In this document: piece by piece, positions 1-11,694 of the stretch | How positions within the stretch are numbered: position 1 is the first letter of the stretch | Layout of the letters: each line of letters starts with the position of its first letter | Assembly (NCBI RefSeq): GCF_013030265.1 | Contig: NZ_WPZQ01000012.1 | Coordinates: 2,501 to 66,500 of the forward strand | Length of the DNA: 64,000 bases | Source: Ruegeria arenilitoris | Lineage (GTDB): Bacteria; Pseudomonadota; Alphaproteobacteria; Rhodobacterales; Rhodobacteraceae | Direction of reading: 5' to 3' | Made by a program: the position numbers and the translations under genes | Notes under the pieces: generated by a model | Databases searched by the model: none | Told to the model about the DNA's origin: nothing | The model's input: only the letters and a program-made list of their open reading frames with translations

Positions 1-102
1 GGATGGAAGGCGGGAAAGTATGCTTTTGGTTCAGAATAAAGGTTCGGGGTTGTTCCAGCTTCCCTGTGATCGCGAGAGGCTTCGGTCTTTCTTTTTCTGG
101 AT
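1..102 (+). other. pre-23S leader with processing-stem arm
   Basis: This is the end of the internal transcribed spacer before 23S. It holds one arm of the pre-23S processing stem. Positions 97-112 pair with 2922-2937. Further out, GTCTTT at 85-90 pairs with AAAGAC at 2944-2949, and GTATGCTTTTG at 18-28 pairs with CAAAAGCATAC at 2954-2964. Such stems are the usual RNase III substrate in rRNA maturation. The 16S gene and any spacer tRNAs lie outside the window. Confidence 0.75.
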
Positions 103-2933
<2,831 letters not shown>

Positions 2934-3113
2934 CCAGTAATGGAAAGACAAATCAAAAGCATACACTGACCTTGAGTTGGACAACGTTGATTGATGTGAA
3001 ACCCCGTAAGGGGTGACATAACAACCGAGTGGCAACGCGCATTTGCACGCAAATACACTGCCTGCCACTCGTCGCGCTTTGCACAGCAAAGCTGCGACGG
3101 GGATTTTCCTCGG
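2934..3113 (+). other. 23S-5S spacer with hairpins
   Basis: Untranslated spacer of about 180 bases. It holds the outer arm of the pre-23S stem (2944-2964), a small ACCCC/GGGGT hairpin near 3001-3014, a stem of GAGTGGCA with TGCCACTC near 3028-3070, and a stem of GTCGC/GCGAC plus CTTTGC/GCAAAG near 3071-3098. These are probably processing structures. No tRNA is present here. Confidence 0.6.
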
Positions 3114-3229
3114 TTTGGTGGTCATAGCGCAAGTGAAACACCCGGTCCCATACCGAACCCGGAAGTTAAGCACTGCCGCGCCAATGGTACTTGGGCTTAA
3201 GCCCCGGGAGAGTAGGTCACCGCCAAACC
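3114..3229 (+). rRNA. 5S ribosomal RNA
   Basis: About 116 nt. The 5' TTTGGTGGTC and 3' CACCGCCAAA form the terminal helix, and the internal CCCATACCGAACCCGGAAG and GGGAGAGTAGGTC blocks are standard bacterial 5S signatures. Boundaries are within a few bases. Confidence 0.95.
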
Positions 3230-3317
3230 TAGAAAAATCCCCAATCTCTCTAACACGATGAAAAGAACACTACCCGGTCTCAAGTAGCCGAATAGGCGGT
3301 AGACCAACGCTAAGTGT

Positions 3318-3394
<77 letters not shown>

Positions 3395-3685
3395 GCCTCA
3401 GAAAATCTCAGTACAGCCCGTTCAGACTACAATTGATCCCCCGGATCAATTGCTCGACGTCTTCACATCGTCAGGCTCATAACCTGAAGCGCACAGGTTC
3501 AAATCATACTCCCGCGTCAAAATCTACAAAAAGATCATAGAACGCTCGCAGTTTGACGTGTCAGAAACAAGCGGATCTAAGGTCGACGGTGAAAACTAAA
3601 TACCGAACAACAAGATGAAACGAGGCTTATGGCCATCTACCAAATGCGATGGGGCATTTGTCTGAACTTCCCGGTAGAAACGGTA
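3395..3685. other. intergenic region after rRNA operon
   Basis: About 290 bases without a gene. Besides the tRNA remnant it holds a perfect palindrome at 3431-3451 (AATTGATCC, three bases, GGATCAATT) and a CAAATGC/GCATTTG stem at 3641-3660 close to the end of the minus-strand exporter gene. Neither is followed by a clear T-run on either strand, so I do not call a terminator. Confidence 0.5.
3468..3515 (+). pseudogene. partial tRNA-fMet copy (3' half)
   Basis: A second copy of the tRNA-fMet anticodon, variable and T-arm segment. The first 22 bases (3468-3489) are identical to 3342-3363. Then 4 bases differ, 12 are identical, 3 differ, and 7 (CTCCCGC) are identical. The 5' acceptor strand, D arm and CCA are missing, so no cloverleaf can form. 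The anticodon hairpin is intact. Could be a relic of a tandem duplication or the scar of an element that integrated at the tRNA 3' end. Confidence 0.8.
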
Positions 3686-4621
3686 TTATTTACCCGGCCT
3701 AGACGCGCCTGTATCGGCCCGCGGTGACCGAATGCGCAGCACTGGTTTATTGGGTGACACGTTTGTACGGCTTTCCCGCCACACAACAAATACACCCGAG
3801 GCAATGATGATACTCGCCCCGACGGCAACCCAGGCGTCTGGCCGTTCACCAAAGAAGACCGCTCCAAAGATCGTTGCCCAGATTATCTGAGTGTACTGGC
3901 TTGGCGCTACGGCACCGGCAGGGGCGGCCCGATACGCCAGAATGATCAGGTGTTGCGCGATCACAGAGAAAACTCCGACCAACGCCATCATGCCCAGATG
4001 TGTCAGAGAGGGAGGTTGATAAACGGCAGGTTGGGCCAGGCTCATGAGGATGATGGCCAGAAGCAAAGGATACAGGATCAGAACGGCTGAGCGCTCTTCG
4101 TTTCCGATCTTTCTTACCAGAACCGATGCAAAAGCGCTGCAGAACGCGGCTGTCAGTGCTGCGACATGCCCCAGAGTGATTTCAGTAGCCCCCGGGCGAA
4201 GGACAATTAAAACACCGATCAATCCGACGCCTACCGCAGCCCAGCGCTGCGCACGGACAACTTCCCCGAGGATCGGAATGGACAATACCGTCACGATGAG
4301 TGGGAACGAAAACAAGAGTGAATAGACCTCGGCCAGAGGCAGGACTGAGAACGAATAGAATGCGCAGGACATAGAGGCGACCATTAAGGCCGACCTCAGA
4401 AGGACCAGCCAGGGGTGACGCGGCCTGAAGTTATCACTTGTTCGGTCTGCAAGTATGGTCACGGCCATTGGAACAAATGAAAACAGTGTTGCGAAGAAAA
4501 TGATCTGCAACACCGAATACGTTGCGCCCAGATACTTGATCAGAGCATCATGTGTGGCGAAAACCGCAAATCCCAGAAAGGCATAACCAAGGCCCTGAAG
4601 GGTGGCATTTGGACTGTTCAT
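3686..4621 (-). CDS. EamA/DMT family transporter
   Basis: Inner-membrane exporter of the drug/metabolite transporter superfamily, about 311 residues with two EamA repeats and around ten hydrophobic segments. Motifs include the first-repeat stretch ALIKYLGATYSVLQIIF and the second-repeat QYTQIIWATIFGAVFFGE near the C-terminus. Substrate not predictable. I chose the ATG at 4621 (preceded by GAGG at a good distance) over the upstream TTG at 4639. The gene is monocistronic and converges with the rRNA operon. A second, divergent EamA gene lies at 11.7 kb. Confidence 0.88.
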   Translation of the reverse strand: MNSPNATLQGLGYAFLGFAVFATHDALIKYLGATYSVLQIIFFATLFSFVPMAVTILADRTSDNFRPRHPWLVLLRSALMVASMSCAFYSFSVLPLAEVYSLLFSFPLIVTVLSIPILGEVVRAQRWAAVGVGLIGVLIVLRPGATEITLGHVAALTAAFCSAFASVLVRKIGNEERSAVLILYPLLLAIILMSLAQPAVYQPPSLTHLGMMALVGVFSVIAQHLIILAYRAAPAGAVAPSQYTQIIWATIFGAVFFGERPDAWVAVGASIIIASGVFVVWRESRTNVSPNKPVLRIRSPRADTGASRPGK

Positions 4622-4773
4622 CTGATCGGCCTCGGGCAATCTGTTTGGCGGCGGGCTAGGTGGCAGACACGACGGGAACCAATGTCGCCATATGCTGCTT
4701 AAACCCTATCAACAGAGTCTGACAGCCCAAACTTTATCGCTAACATGCGCAATCTATGTTAACTTAGCCCCGT

Positions 4774-5187
4774 TCAGCGCAGAATTGGAGGAGCTCCGGC
4801 AGGTTGCCGTGCGGCAGCGACACCGGCCTTCATGCCGACACCAATGCGGCGGGCAAGAGCGACCCACGGAATCGCGGTTTCAGGTGGCAGCGTTTGTGTG
4901 GCCACAGTTTCAAACAGATCAAGCCAGCGTTCAAAGAGTTCAGGAGAGACGTCGGAACGTTCGATATGAACGCGCTGGGGGTTTCCGTCGTAACAACGTT
5001 CGAACAGGATCGCATTGCGCCAAAACGCGGCGATCTTTTCTTCGTGTTCTGGCCAGTTCCGGACATGATTGCCAAAAACGGGTCCAAGTGAATCGTCTTG
5101 CCGGACACGTGCATAAAACGCCTCTACCTGAGACGCGATTTGCTCGGGCGTCGCTGGAAAGCGGGGAGGTCTGACAGGATTAGTCAT
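4774..5187 (-). CDS. group III truncated haemoglobin
   Basis: Small cytoplasmic haem protein of 137 residues, the usual size of the P/III class of 2-over-2 globins. Visible features: FYARVRQDDSLGPVF at 24-38, the WPEHEEKIAAFW segment (45-56), and the conserved proximal-histidine region QRVHIE with His74. Group III globins have been linked to NO, peroxide or microaerobic chemistry, but the role is not set by sequence. Its neighbours on both sides point away or are unrelated, so it looks monocistronic. Confidence 0.9.
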   Translation of the reverse strand: MTNPVRPPRFPATPEQIASQVEAFYARVRQDDSLGPVFGNHVRNWPEHEEKIAAFWRNAILFERCYDGNPQRVHIERSDVSPELFERWLDLFETVATQTLPPETAIPWVALARRIGVGMKAGVAAARQPAGAPPILR

Positions 5188-5350
5188 TTTCGAGGTTTGC
5201 CCTGAGATGTGGCTATAACGCCTCGATAGCTATTCCGCGCACGATCTCACAGAGGCAGCATTGTCGCGGGTCTTCCCTCTATGCGCAGGAAACGGGTCGC
5301 TTGGAACCCGCTTCACATGCACCTTCGCAAAAAAACGAAGGAGATCTGTG

Positions 5351-5818
5351 ATGTACAAGATAACTGCCCTGTCAACCGATGATGTCCGCGCCTATCAGAC
5401 AGGTGCACCCGACGCGTATGGAACTGCCCCAGAGCGGGCGATATCGAATGGAAATGGCAACCCTTGCCGCCATTGCCTCCAGCATATTCCTGAGGGTGAA
5501 GAGATGTTGATTCTGGCACATCGGCCTTTTTCAGAGACACATCCTTATGCGGAAACCGGTCCGATCTTTCTTTGCGCCAAACCATGTCAGCGGCATTCAG
5601 AAAGCGAAGGCATGCCTGAAGTGCTGACCTCCTCCCCCGACTATCTGATCAAGGGGTACGGGCATGATGACCGGATCGTCTATGGGACCGGGGTCATTGC
5701 ACCGACGAACCAGCTGGGATCAGCTATCTCCGAGATATTCACCCGTTCGGATGTGGCCTACATCCATGTGCGTTCGGCGCGGAACAATTGTTATCAGGCG
5801 CGGATCGACCGGGCGTGA
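5351..5818 (+). CDS. DUF1203 domain-containing protein
   Basis: 155-residue cytoplasmic protein with the DUF1203 signature: CRHC followed by a [12 protein letters not shown] block, then PYAETGPIFLC. The clustered cysteines (CRHC and CAKPC) suggest metal binding, but this is inference. The start is placed at ATG 5351 because AAGGAG lies about 8 bp upstream. A longer frame from 5261 exists but has no ribosome site. Function unknown. It ends 3 bp before the stop of the convergent ABC ATPase gene. Confidence 0.85.
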   Translation: MYKITALSTDDVRAYQTGAPDAYGTAPERAISNGNGNPCRHCLQHIPEGEEMLILAHRPFSETHPYAETGPIFLCAKPCQRHSESEGMPEVLTSSPDYLIKGYGHDDRIVYGTGVIAPTNQLGSAISEIFTRSDVAYIHVRSARNNCYQARIDRA

Positions 5819-5821
5819 CGA

Positions 5822-6814
5822 TTACAGTTTGACGCGATGCATTCCCCGGCGTGGCTTCGATTGATCGTCGGCCGGGGGATCATCCGTTCGGTTGGATGTG
5901 AGTGCGAGAAACACATCCTCGAGATCAGCTTCTTCGGTTCTCACGTCCCGAATGCGGATGTCAGCCTGCCGTACGGACTCCAACACTTGCTCGGCGCTTG
6001 TCGCGTTACTTTGGTAATGCAACGCAAGACTGCCATCTTCGCGCAGAGTGGCCTTTACGCCTTCAGAATCTGGGAGTTCAGCAATTGGGGCGTCGGGTAC
6101 GATCACGATAGTCCGGCGGTCCATCTGTCCCAGCAGATTTGCGGTACTGTCCTGCGCGACTTTTTCACCGTGATTGATAATGGCGATCTCGTCACACATT
6201 TCCTGTGCTTCTTCCAGGTAGTGAGTGGTGAGAATGATCGTCATGCCTTGTTCGTTCAGCTTACGCACATTGGTCCAAAGCATTTGACGCAGCTCGATAT
6301 CCACACCAGCAGTTGGTTCATCCAGAACCAGCACTTTGGGGTGATGAACCAGTGCCTTTGCCAGCAGCAACCGCCGACGCATCCCACCCGAAAGGGTTCG
6401 GGCATAGGCCTCGGCCTTGTCGCTCAATCCCACCAGCTCGAGGATCTCGTCGCTGCGCCGCTCAGACTTGGGCACCCCGTACAGACCGGCCTGAACTTCC
6501 AGTGCTCCACGTGGCGTAAAGAACGGATCTAGATTCAGTTCCTGTGGCATCACACCAATGGCAGCCCGTGACTGGCGGGGGTTCTGATCCTGATCAAGAC
6601 CCCAGATCGAGACTTGACCCGACGTCTTGACAACCAGCCCGGCTAAGATGTTGATGAGTGTGGATTTCCCGGCGCCGTTTGGTCCCAGCAAACCAAAGAC
6701 AGAGCCTCGGGGAACGGTCAGGTCGATGCCTTTGAGGGCGTGTTTTTCCGGCTGGCCTTTGCCGCCGCGATAGGTTTTGCGCAACCCTTTGATACTGATC
6801 GCCGCGTCGGTCAT
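5822..6814 (-). CDS. ABC-2 type transporter ATP-binding protein
   Basis: 330-residue ABC ATPase of the YadG/CcmA-like exporter class. Walker A GPNGAGKST at 44-52, signature LSGGM at 141-145, Walker B VLVLDEP at 161-167, followed by the H-loop TTHYLEEAQ. The C-terminal 90 residues form the usual accessory domain plus a charged, proline-containing tail. The partner membrane permease that normally sits next to such ATPases is absent here: the downstream gene is a convergent DUF1203 gene, and upstream is a divergent zinc protein. The permease must be encoded elsewhere. Confidence 0.92.
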   Translation of the reverse strand: MTDAAISIKGLRKTYRGGKGQPEKHALKGIDLTVPRGSVFGLLGPNGAGKSTLINILAGLVVKTSGQVSIWGLDQDQNPRQSRAAIGVMPQELNLDPFFTPRGALEVQAGLYGVPKSERRSDEILELVGLSDKAEAYARTLSGGMRRRLLLAKALVHHPKVLVLDEPTAGVDIELRQMLWTNVRKLNEQGMTIILTTHYLEEAQEMCDEIAIINHGEKVAQDSTANLLGQMDRRTIVIVPDAPIAELPDSEGVKATLREDGSLALHYQSNATSAEQVLESVRQADIRIRDVRTEEADLEDVFLALTSNRTDDPPADDQSKPRRGMHRVKL

Positions 6815-6903
6815 CTGTGGCCCTTGCCCCCGGTTTGCTCATCGCTCATAAACGCACCTAATGCATGCCCGCGAGGCCGACAACCAGTGAAGGATCGCCA
6901 GCG

Positions 6904-7080
6904 ATGACTATCGAAGCGCCGGAAACCAAGATCGTCGACAAAAGCCGGATCGCCTGTGACGGTGGTGAAGGGGCTTTGGGCCATCCGCGTGTCTGGTTGC
7001 AAATTCCCGAAGACACAGGCTGGGTCGAATGCCCTTATTGCGACTGCAAATATGTGCTGAAGGGCAGGGAACAGGCTTGA
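6904..7080 (+). CDS. NDUFS6-like zinc-finger protein
   Basis: 58-residue protein with a zinc site made of Cys18, His27, Cys43 and Cys46, in the context [15 protein letters not shown] and [10 protein letters not shown]. This matches the C-terminal domain of mitochondrial complex I subunit NDUFS6/NUMM, which has stand-alone homologues in alphaproteobacteria and belongs to the peripheral arm of complex I. The ATG at 6904 is chosen over the frame start at 6865 because homologues begin here. Encoded away from any nuo genes. Confidence 0.88.
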   Translation: MTIEAPETKIVDKSRIACDGGEGALGHPRVWLQIPEDTGWVECPYCDCKYVLKGREQA

Positions 7081-7087
7081 TTGCTTG

Positions 7088-7579
7088 TCAGACCCCAGGT
7101 TTGGCAAAACTCTGACACAGCGCGCTTGTATCTATATCGCCATATTTGTTGACTAGAAACTGATCGACATTGGTGCCGGACCAAACGTGAAATGACTCAC
7201 CATTGCTAAGCATGCCCAGACCGCTGGCGGTGCCGGTTTCCGGATGCTGGTAGGTGAAAAAGGCGCGCCCGGTCAGCCCATTGTCGCATTCAAGCGTGGC
7301 TTCTCCAAAACCGAAACTTCCGTTTGCCGTCCACTCGCCATGGCACCCGAAATCAGCACTGGTGTGCCCGGCGTGGGTGCCGCTTCCCCAGCCAATGGCG
7401 CGACCTGTGAAGTAGATGCCGCTATCCCCCAGACATGCCAGAATCGGCGCGCAGTTGGAGGTGCTGTTAACTGTACCAACGCAGTCGGAAGGCAGTTTCG
7501 GGCCTGCCAATACCGATGTGGCCATGAGAGTGATTGCGGTTGCGGGCGCGATGGCCGATAAAACGTGCAGACTGTACAT
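7088..7579 (-). CDS. secreted Cys-containing hypothetical protein
   Basis: 163 residues with a clear signal peptide (hydrophobic stretch to ATSVLA, cleavage around residue 25). The mature part has six cysteines and is glycine- and serine-rich, with FGFGEATLECDNGLTGRAF as its most distinctive stretch. I do not recognise a named family. It is read divergently from polA, whose start is only 27 bp away. The reading frame continues upstream to 8314, but that part is the shadow of polA. The ATG at 7579 with the signal peptide is the convincing start, although its ribosome site is weak. Confidence 0.75.
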   Translation of the reverse strand: MYSLHVLSAIAPATAITLMATSVLAGPKLPSDCVGTVNSTSNCAPILACLGDSGIYFTGRAIGWGSGTHAGHTSADFGCHGEWTANGSFGFGEATLECDNGLTGRAFFTYQHPETGTASGLGMLSNGESFHVWSGTNVDQFLVNKYGDIDTSALCQSFAKPGV

Positions 7580-7606
7580 GACCACGATCTTATGAGGCGC
7601 ACCAGC

Positions 7607-10411
7607 ATGAGCAAGAGCGAATTCGGAAAAGGCTGTCACCTGCATTTGATCGATGGATCGGCCTTTATCTTTCGGGCTTATCACGCTCTGCCACCGCTGA
7701 CGCGGAAGTCGGACGGGCTGCCGATCGGTGCTGTTTCGGGCTTCTGCAATATGCTGCAGAAATATGTCGAAGGGAACGCCGGCCCGGATGCACCGACCCA
7801 TGTAGCGGTGATCTTTGACAAGGGTTCGCATACTTTCCGCAACGACCTTTACGACCTCTACAAAGCCAATCGCGAGGCGATGCCCGAGGATCTGCGCCCG
7901 CAGATGCCGCTGACCCGTGAGGCGACCAAAGCGTTCAATATCGCCTGCAAAGAACTGGAGGGATATGAGGCGGACGACATCATCGCGACCCTCGCCGTTC
8001 AGGCGCGTGAGGCGGGTGGGCGTGTCACCATCGTCAGTTCGGACAAGGACCTGATGCAACTCGTCGGTGATGGGGTCGAGATGCTGGACGCGATGAAGAA
8101 CAAGCGCATCGACCGGGATGGGGTGTTCGAGAAGTTTGGTGTCGGGCCGGAACGGGTTGTGGACGTTCAGGCGCTGGCCGGGGACAGCGTGGATAACGTG
8201 CCCGGTGCGCCGGGGATCGGGGTCAAGACCGCGGCCTTGTTGATCAACGAATATGGTGATCTGGAAACGCTGTTGGACCGGGCGGAAGAGATCAAACAAC
8301 CCAAGCGTCGCCAAACCCTGATCGACAAGCGCGATCAGATCGAGCTTTCAAAAAAGCTCGTGCAGTTGGACGAGAACACGCCGCTGGATTTCACGCTGGA
8401 TGATCTTGAGGTGAAAGACCCCGAGCCGGATACGCTGCTGGGTTTTCTGGCGGAAATGGAGTTCCGCACGCTGACCAAGCGCATCGCCGACAAGCTGGGG
8501 GCCGAGGCGCCGGTGATTGCTGATGCACCTGCGCCTGTCGCCGAAGTGGTCGAGGCCGAAGCCATCCCCTTCGACGCATCCAAATATGAATGCGTGCGGG
8601 ATGCGGCTGCGCTGGAGAAGTGGATTGATCAGGCCTACGAGCGGGGCTGGGTGGCGGTTGATACAGAAACCACGGGCCTGAACGAAATGATCGCCGATCT
8701 GGTGGGCATTTCGCTGTCCGTTGAGCCGGGTGAAGCCTGCTATATCCCTCTGACCCATCGCGACGGCGCAAGTGACGATCTGTTCGGATCGGATGCAATG
8801 GCCGAAGGGCAGATGCCGTTGGATAAGGCTCTAACGCTGCTGAAACCGATGTTCGAGGATCCGTCGATCCTGAAGATCGGGCAGAACATGAAGTATGACG
8901 CCAAGATTTTTAAGCGTTATGGGGTATCCGTCGCGCCGATCGACGACACGATGCTGATGTCTTACGCGATGCACGGTGGTGAGCATGGCCACGGTATGGA
9001 CACGCTGTCCGAGCGGTATCTGAGCCATACGCCGATCCCGATCAAACCGCTGCTGGGAACAGGCAAATCCGCGATCACCTTTGACAAGGTGCCGATTGAC
9101 GAGGCGACTGCCTATGCGGCTGAAGATGCCGATATCACCCTGCGTTTGTGGAAACTGTTCAAGCCGCAATTGCACCAGGTTCAGGTGACAACGGTTTACG
9201 AGACGCTCGAACGCCCACTGGTGCCAGTTCTGGCCCAGATGGAAATGTATGGCATCAAGGTCGACCGCGATGTCCTGAGCCGTATGTCGAATGCCTTTGC
9301 GCAGAAAATGGCTGGATTAGAGGCTGAAATCCACGAATTGGCAGGTGAGAACTTCAACGTTGGCTCGCCCGCGCAGCTGGGTGAGATCCTGTTCGACAAG
9401 ATGGGGCTGGAAGGCGGCAAGAAGGGCAAGACCGGGAAGTATTCAACAGGCGCGGACGTTCTCGAGGATCTGGCGACCGAACATGAATTGCCGCGTCGGG
9501 TGCTGGATTGGCGTCAGCTATCCAAGCTGAAATCGACCTACACGGACGCGCTGCAGACCCATATCAACCCGGATACGGGGCGGGTGCATACGTCTTATTC
9601 GATTACCGGGGCCAACACGGGGCGTCTGGCCTCGACCGACCCCAACCTGCAGAACATTCCTGTGCGGACTGAGGAGGGGCGGCGCATTCGTGAGGCGTTT
9701 ATTGCCGAGCAGGGGAATGTGCTGGTCAGCCTCGACTATAGCCAGATCGAACTTCGTATTCTGGCCCATATTGCGGATATTCCGGCCTTGAAACAGGCGT
9801 TTGCCGATGGGTTGGACATTCATGCGATGACGGCGTCCGAGATGTTCGATGTGCCGCTGGATGAGATGACGCCGGATATTCGCCGTCAGGCCAAAGCGAT
9901 CAACTTTGGTGTGATTTACGGCATTTCAGGCTTTGGATTGGCGCGCAATCTGCGGATCCCGCGAGCCGAGGCGCAGGGCTTTATCGACCGCTATTTTGAG
10001 CGTTTCCCGGGTATTCGGAAATACATGGATGACACCGTCGCCTTTGCCAAGGAACACGGCTATGTGCAGACGCTGTTCGGACGGAAAATCCATACGCCTG
10101 AGATCAACGCCAAGGGGCCACATGCTGGGTTCTCGCGCCGGGCGGCGATCAACGCGCCGATACAGGGCACGGCGGCGGATGTGATCCGGCGCGCGATGGT
10201 GCGGATGCCGGATGCCATCAACGGGTTGCCTGCAAAGATGCTGTTACAGGTACATGACGAACTGTTGTTCGAAGTTGCCGAGGATTCAGTGGATCAGGTG
10301 ATCGATGTTGCCCGCGATGTGATGGAAGGTGCCTCTGACCCGGCAGTGAAGCTGGATGTGAAGTTAAGCGTGGATGCCGGACAAGGCGCAAACTGGGCCG
10401 AGGCGCACTGA
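7607..10411 (+). CDS. polA: DNA polymerase I
   Basis: 934-residue PolA with all three domains: an N-terminal 5'-3' exonuclease (HLIDGSAFIFRAYHALPPL onward, with EGYEADDIIATLA and SSDKDLMQLV), a middle 3'-5' exonuclease (VAVDTETTGLNE keeps the DxE metal motif, and DDTMLMSYAMHGG is visible), and the polymerase domain with motif A DYSQIELRILAHI, the O-helix region RRQAKAINFGVIYGIS, and motif C QVHDELLFEV. It fills repair gaps and removes RNA primers. Start taken at ATG 7607 (MSKSEF), since the 14 residues upstream lack family resemblance. Next gene is convergent. Confidence 0.98.
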   Translation: MSKSEFGKGCHLHLIDGSAFIFRAYHALPPLTRKSDGLPIGAVSGFCNMLQKYVEGNAGPDAPTHVAVIFDKGSHTFRNDLYDLYKANREAMPEDLRPQMPLTREATKAFNIACKELEGYEADDIIATLAVQAREAGGRVTIVSSDKDLMQLVGDGVEMLDAMKNKRIDRDGVFEKFGVGPERVVDVQALAGDSVDNVPGAPGIGVKTAALLINEYGDLETLLDRAEEIKQPKRRQTLIDKRDQIELSKKLVQLDENTPLDFTLDDLEVKDPEPDTLLGFLAEMEFRTLTKRIADKLGAEAPVIADAPAPVAEVVEAEAIPFDASKYECVRDAAALEKWIDQAYERGWVAVDTETTGLNEMIADLVGISLSVEPGEACYIPLTHRDGASDDLFGSDAMAEGQMPLDKALTLLKPMFEDPSILKIGQNMKYDAKIFKRYGVSVAPIDDTMLMSYAMHGGEHGHGMDTLSERYLSHTPIPIKPLLGTGKSAITFDKVPIDEATAYAAEDADITLRLWKLFKPQLHQVQVTTVYETLERPLVPVLAQMEMYGIKVDRDVLSRMSNAFAQKMAGLEAEIHELAGENFNVGSPAQLGEILFDKMGLEGGKKGKTGKYSTGADVLEDLATEHELPRRVLDWRQLSKLKSTYTDALQTHINPDTGRVHTSYSITGANTGRLASTDPNLQNIPVRTEEGRRIREAFIAEQGNVLVSLDYSQIELRILAHIADIPALKQAFADGLDIHAMTASEMFDVPLDEMTPDIRRQAKAINFGVIYGISGFGLARNLRIPRAEAQGFIDRYFERFPGIRKYMDDTVAFAKEHGYVQTLFGRKIHTPEINAKGPHAGFSRRAAINAPIQGTAADVIRRAMVRMPDAINGLPAKMLLQVHDELLFEVAEDSVDQVIDVARDVMEGASDPAVKLDVKLSVDAGQGANWAEAH

Positions 10412-10459
10412 TACCTCGGCTGCGCCGCTCATCAAGCCCGATGGGCCCTCTTAGCGTCG

Positions 10460-10480
10460 GGTCAGGCCTCAGGCCTGACC
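10460..10480. repeat. perfect palindrome at the DUF2798 stop
   Basis: GGTCAGGCCT, one base, AGGCCTGACC: ten perfect pairs overlapping the last codons and stop of the DUF2798 gene, in the convergent space after polA. It could act as a two-way terminator stem, but no T-run follows on either strand. Confidence 0.45.
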
Positions 10481-10692
10481 ATGCGCCCGACCAGCCGTTT
10501 TACGGCAGGGCCAAGCAACAGGATGACTGTGAACGCAATGGGCCAGCAAAATGCCCATGATGCCATCCAATCGCCGAGTGTTGAGGGGCCGAAACCGATC
10601 GCTTTCAGCGTTGCAATGCCGGTGACGATACAGGACATCAGGCCGGACATGATCAATCCAAATACGGCGTGGGCAAATCGGGCGGGTATCAT
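10462..10692 (-). CDS. DUF2798 membrane protein
   Basis: 76-residue protein with two membrane segments: FAHAVFGLIMSGLMSCIVTG near the N-terminus, and WAFCWPIAFTVILLLGPAV near the C-terminus, ending in a basic tail. This length and layout fit DUF2798. Function unknown. AAGGA lies about 9 bp before the ATG. It converges with polA. Confidence 0.8.
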   Translation of the reverse strand: MIPARFAHAVFGLIMSGLMSCIVTGIATLKAIGFGPSTLGDWMASWAFCWPIAFTVILLLGPAVKRLVGRMVRPEA

Positions 10693-10765
10693 TTGATTGG
10701 TCCTTGGTCAGACGACGCCCTATTTGCAGTGATCAGATGGCGGAAATCCAGTGCGTCTGTGCACA

Positions 10766-11521
10766 TTACCCGCGCAACCAGTGCAGAGTGTCTTCGGTTC
10801 GTTTGGCCGAAGGAATGTATTCTGCACTGACCCATCCCTCGTAGCCGCTCTGGTCCATTGCATCAAACAGCGCCGGGAATCCCGGGCTGTCCAGCATCGG
10901 TTCCGATCGGTTCGGGGCTGCGCCGATCTGTGCGTGAACGATGCGATGTTGAAACCGCTCCCAGATCGACAAAGCGTTGCCGTGGATCATATGCGCGTGA
11001 AAACTGTCGTATTGCAGGCCAATATTGGGACGATTGACCTGATCCAATACCTGTTCTGCCAGGTCGTAGTCGCACAGAAAGTAGTCCGGCTGCGAAATGC
11101 GATTAAGAGGCTCGATGGTGAATTGCTGATGCGGTGCGAAATCTGCGGCCCATTGGAGGTTTTTTACAAAGCAATCAAATGCCTCAGAACCCTTGGCGTA
11201 TCCTGACATCACGTGGATCAGTCCCGGGTGTAGCACATCGGCGTAGCGCAGAACGCGGCGTATGTCGGATTGAAACCGGGCCTCTCCGCCGGGGACGGCC
11301 GCATATCCGGGTTCGCCTCCGGTGTAGTTCGGCGGTGGTGAATTGATCAGCACCAACTCCAATCCATTCGCCAGGAGAGCGCGTCGCGTTTCCTTGGCTG
11401 CCAGATCGTACGGGAACAGGATCTCAACAGCCTTGAACCCGGCACTTGCGGCGGCCTGAAACCGGTCAAGGTAAGGAAGCTCTTTGAAGAGCAACGAGAT
11501 ATTGGCAGCGAATTTGGGCAT
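10766..11521 (-). CDS. hydroxypyruvate isomerase family protein
   Basis: 251-residue sugar-phosphate-isomerase-type TIM barrel. It begins FAANISLLFKELPYLDRF and carries FTIEPLNRISQPDYFL with the metal-ligand glutamate, then LQYDSFHAHMIHG and WVSAEYIPS, in the order found in Hyi/OtnI enzymes. These convert hydroxypyruvate to tartronate semialdehyde or a related 2-keto acid. No glyoxylate or tartronate genes lie nearby, so the substrate is not certain. Confidence 0.85.
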   Translation of the reverse strand: MPKFAANISLLFKELPYLDRFQAAASAGFKAVEILFPYDLAAKETRRALLANGLELVLINSPPPNYTGGEPGYAAVPGGEARFQSDIRRVLRYADVLHPGLIHVMSGYAKGSEAFDCFVKNLQWAADFAPHQQFTIEPLNRISQPDYFLCDYDLAEQVLDQVNRPNIGLQYDSFHAHMIHGNALSIWERFQHRIVHAQIGAAPNRSEPMLDSPGFPALFDAMDQSGYEGWVSAEYIPSAKRTEDTLHWLRG

Positions 11522-11694
11522 GTATCGTCTCGGGTATCGATTGGCGGACCTTAGCGGTCAGGTGTTTTTCGGGAAAGAGCCTGAAAACGACAGAGTGTCG
11601 AAAATTAGCCAGATCACCGATTTCAAATCAGGGACATTCGGGCCATCGCGGCGAATCATTTTATCGGCGCCGTGTCAGTGGAAGGTCTGGATAA

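Noticed and set aside
3431..3451. Palindrome as rRNA operon terminator
   Set aside because: Perfect stem but no T-run after it, and the tRNA remnant lies just beyond.
7580..8314. N-terminal extension of the minus-strand frame 7088-8314
   Set aside because: It is the shadow of polA. The signal peptide shows that the real gene starts at 7579.
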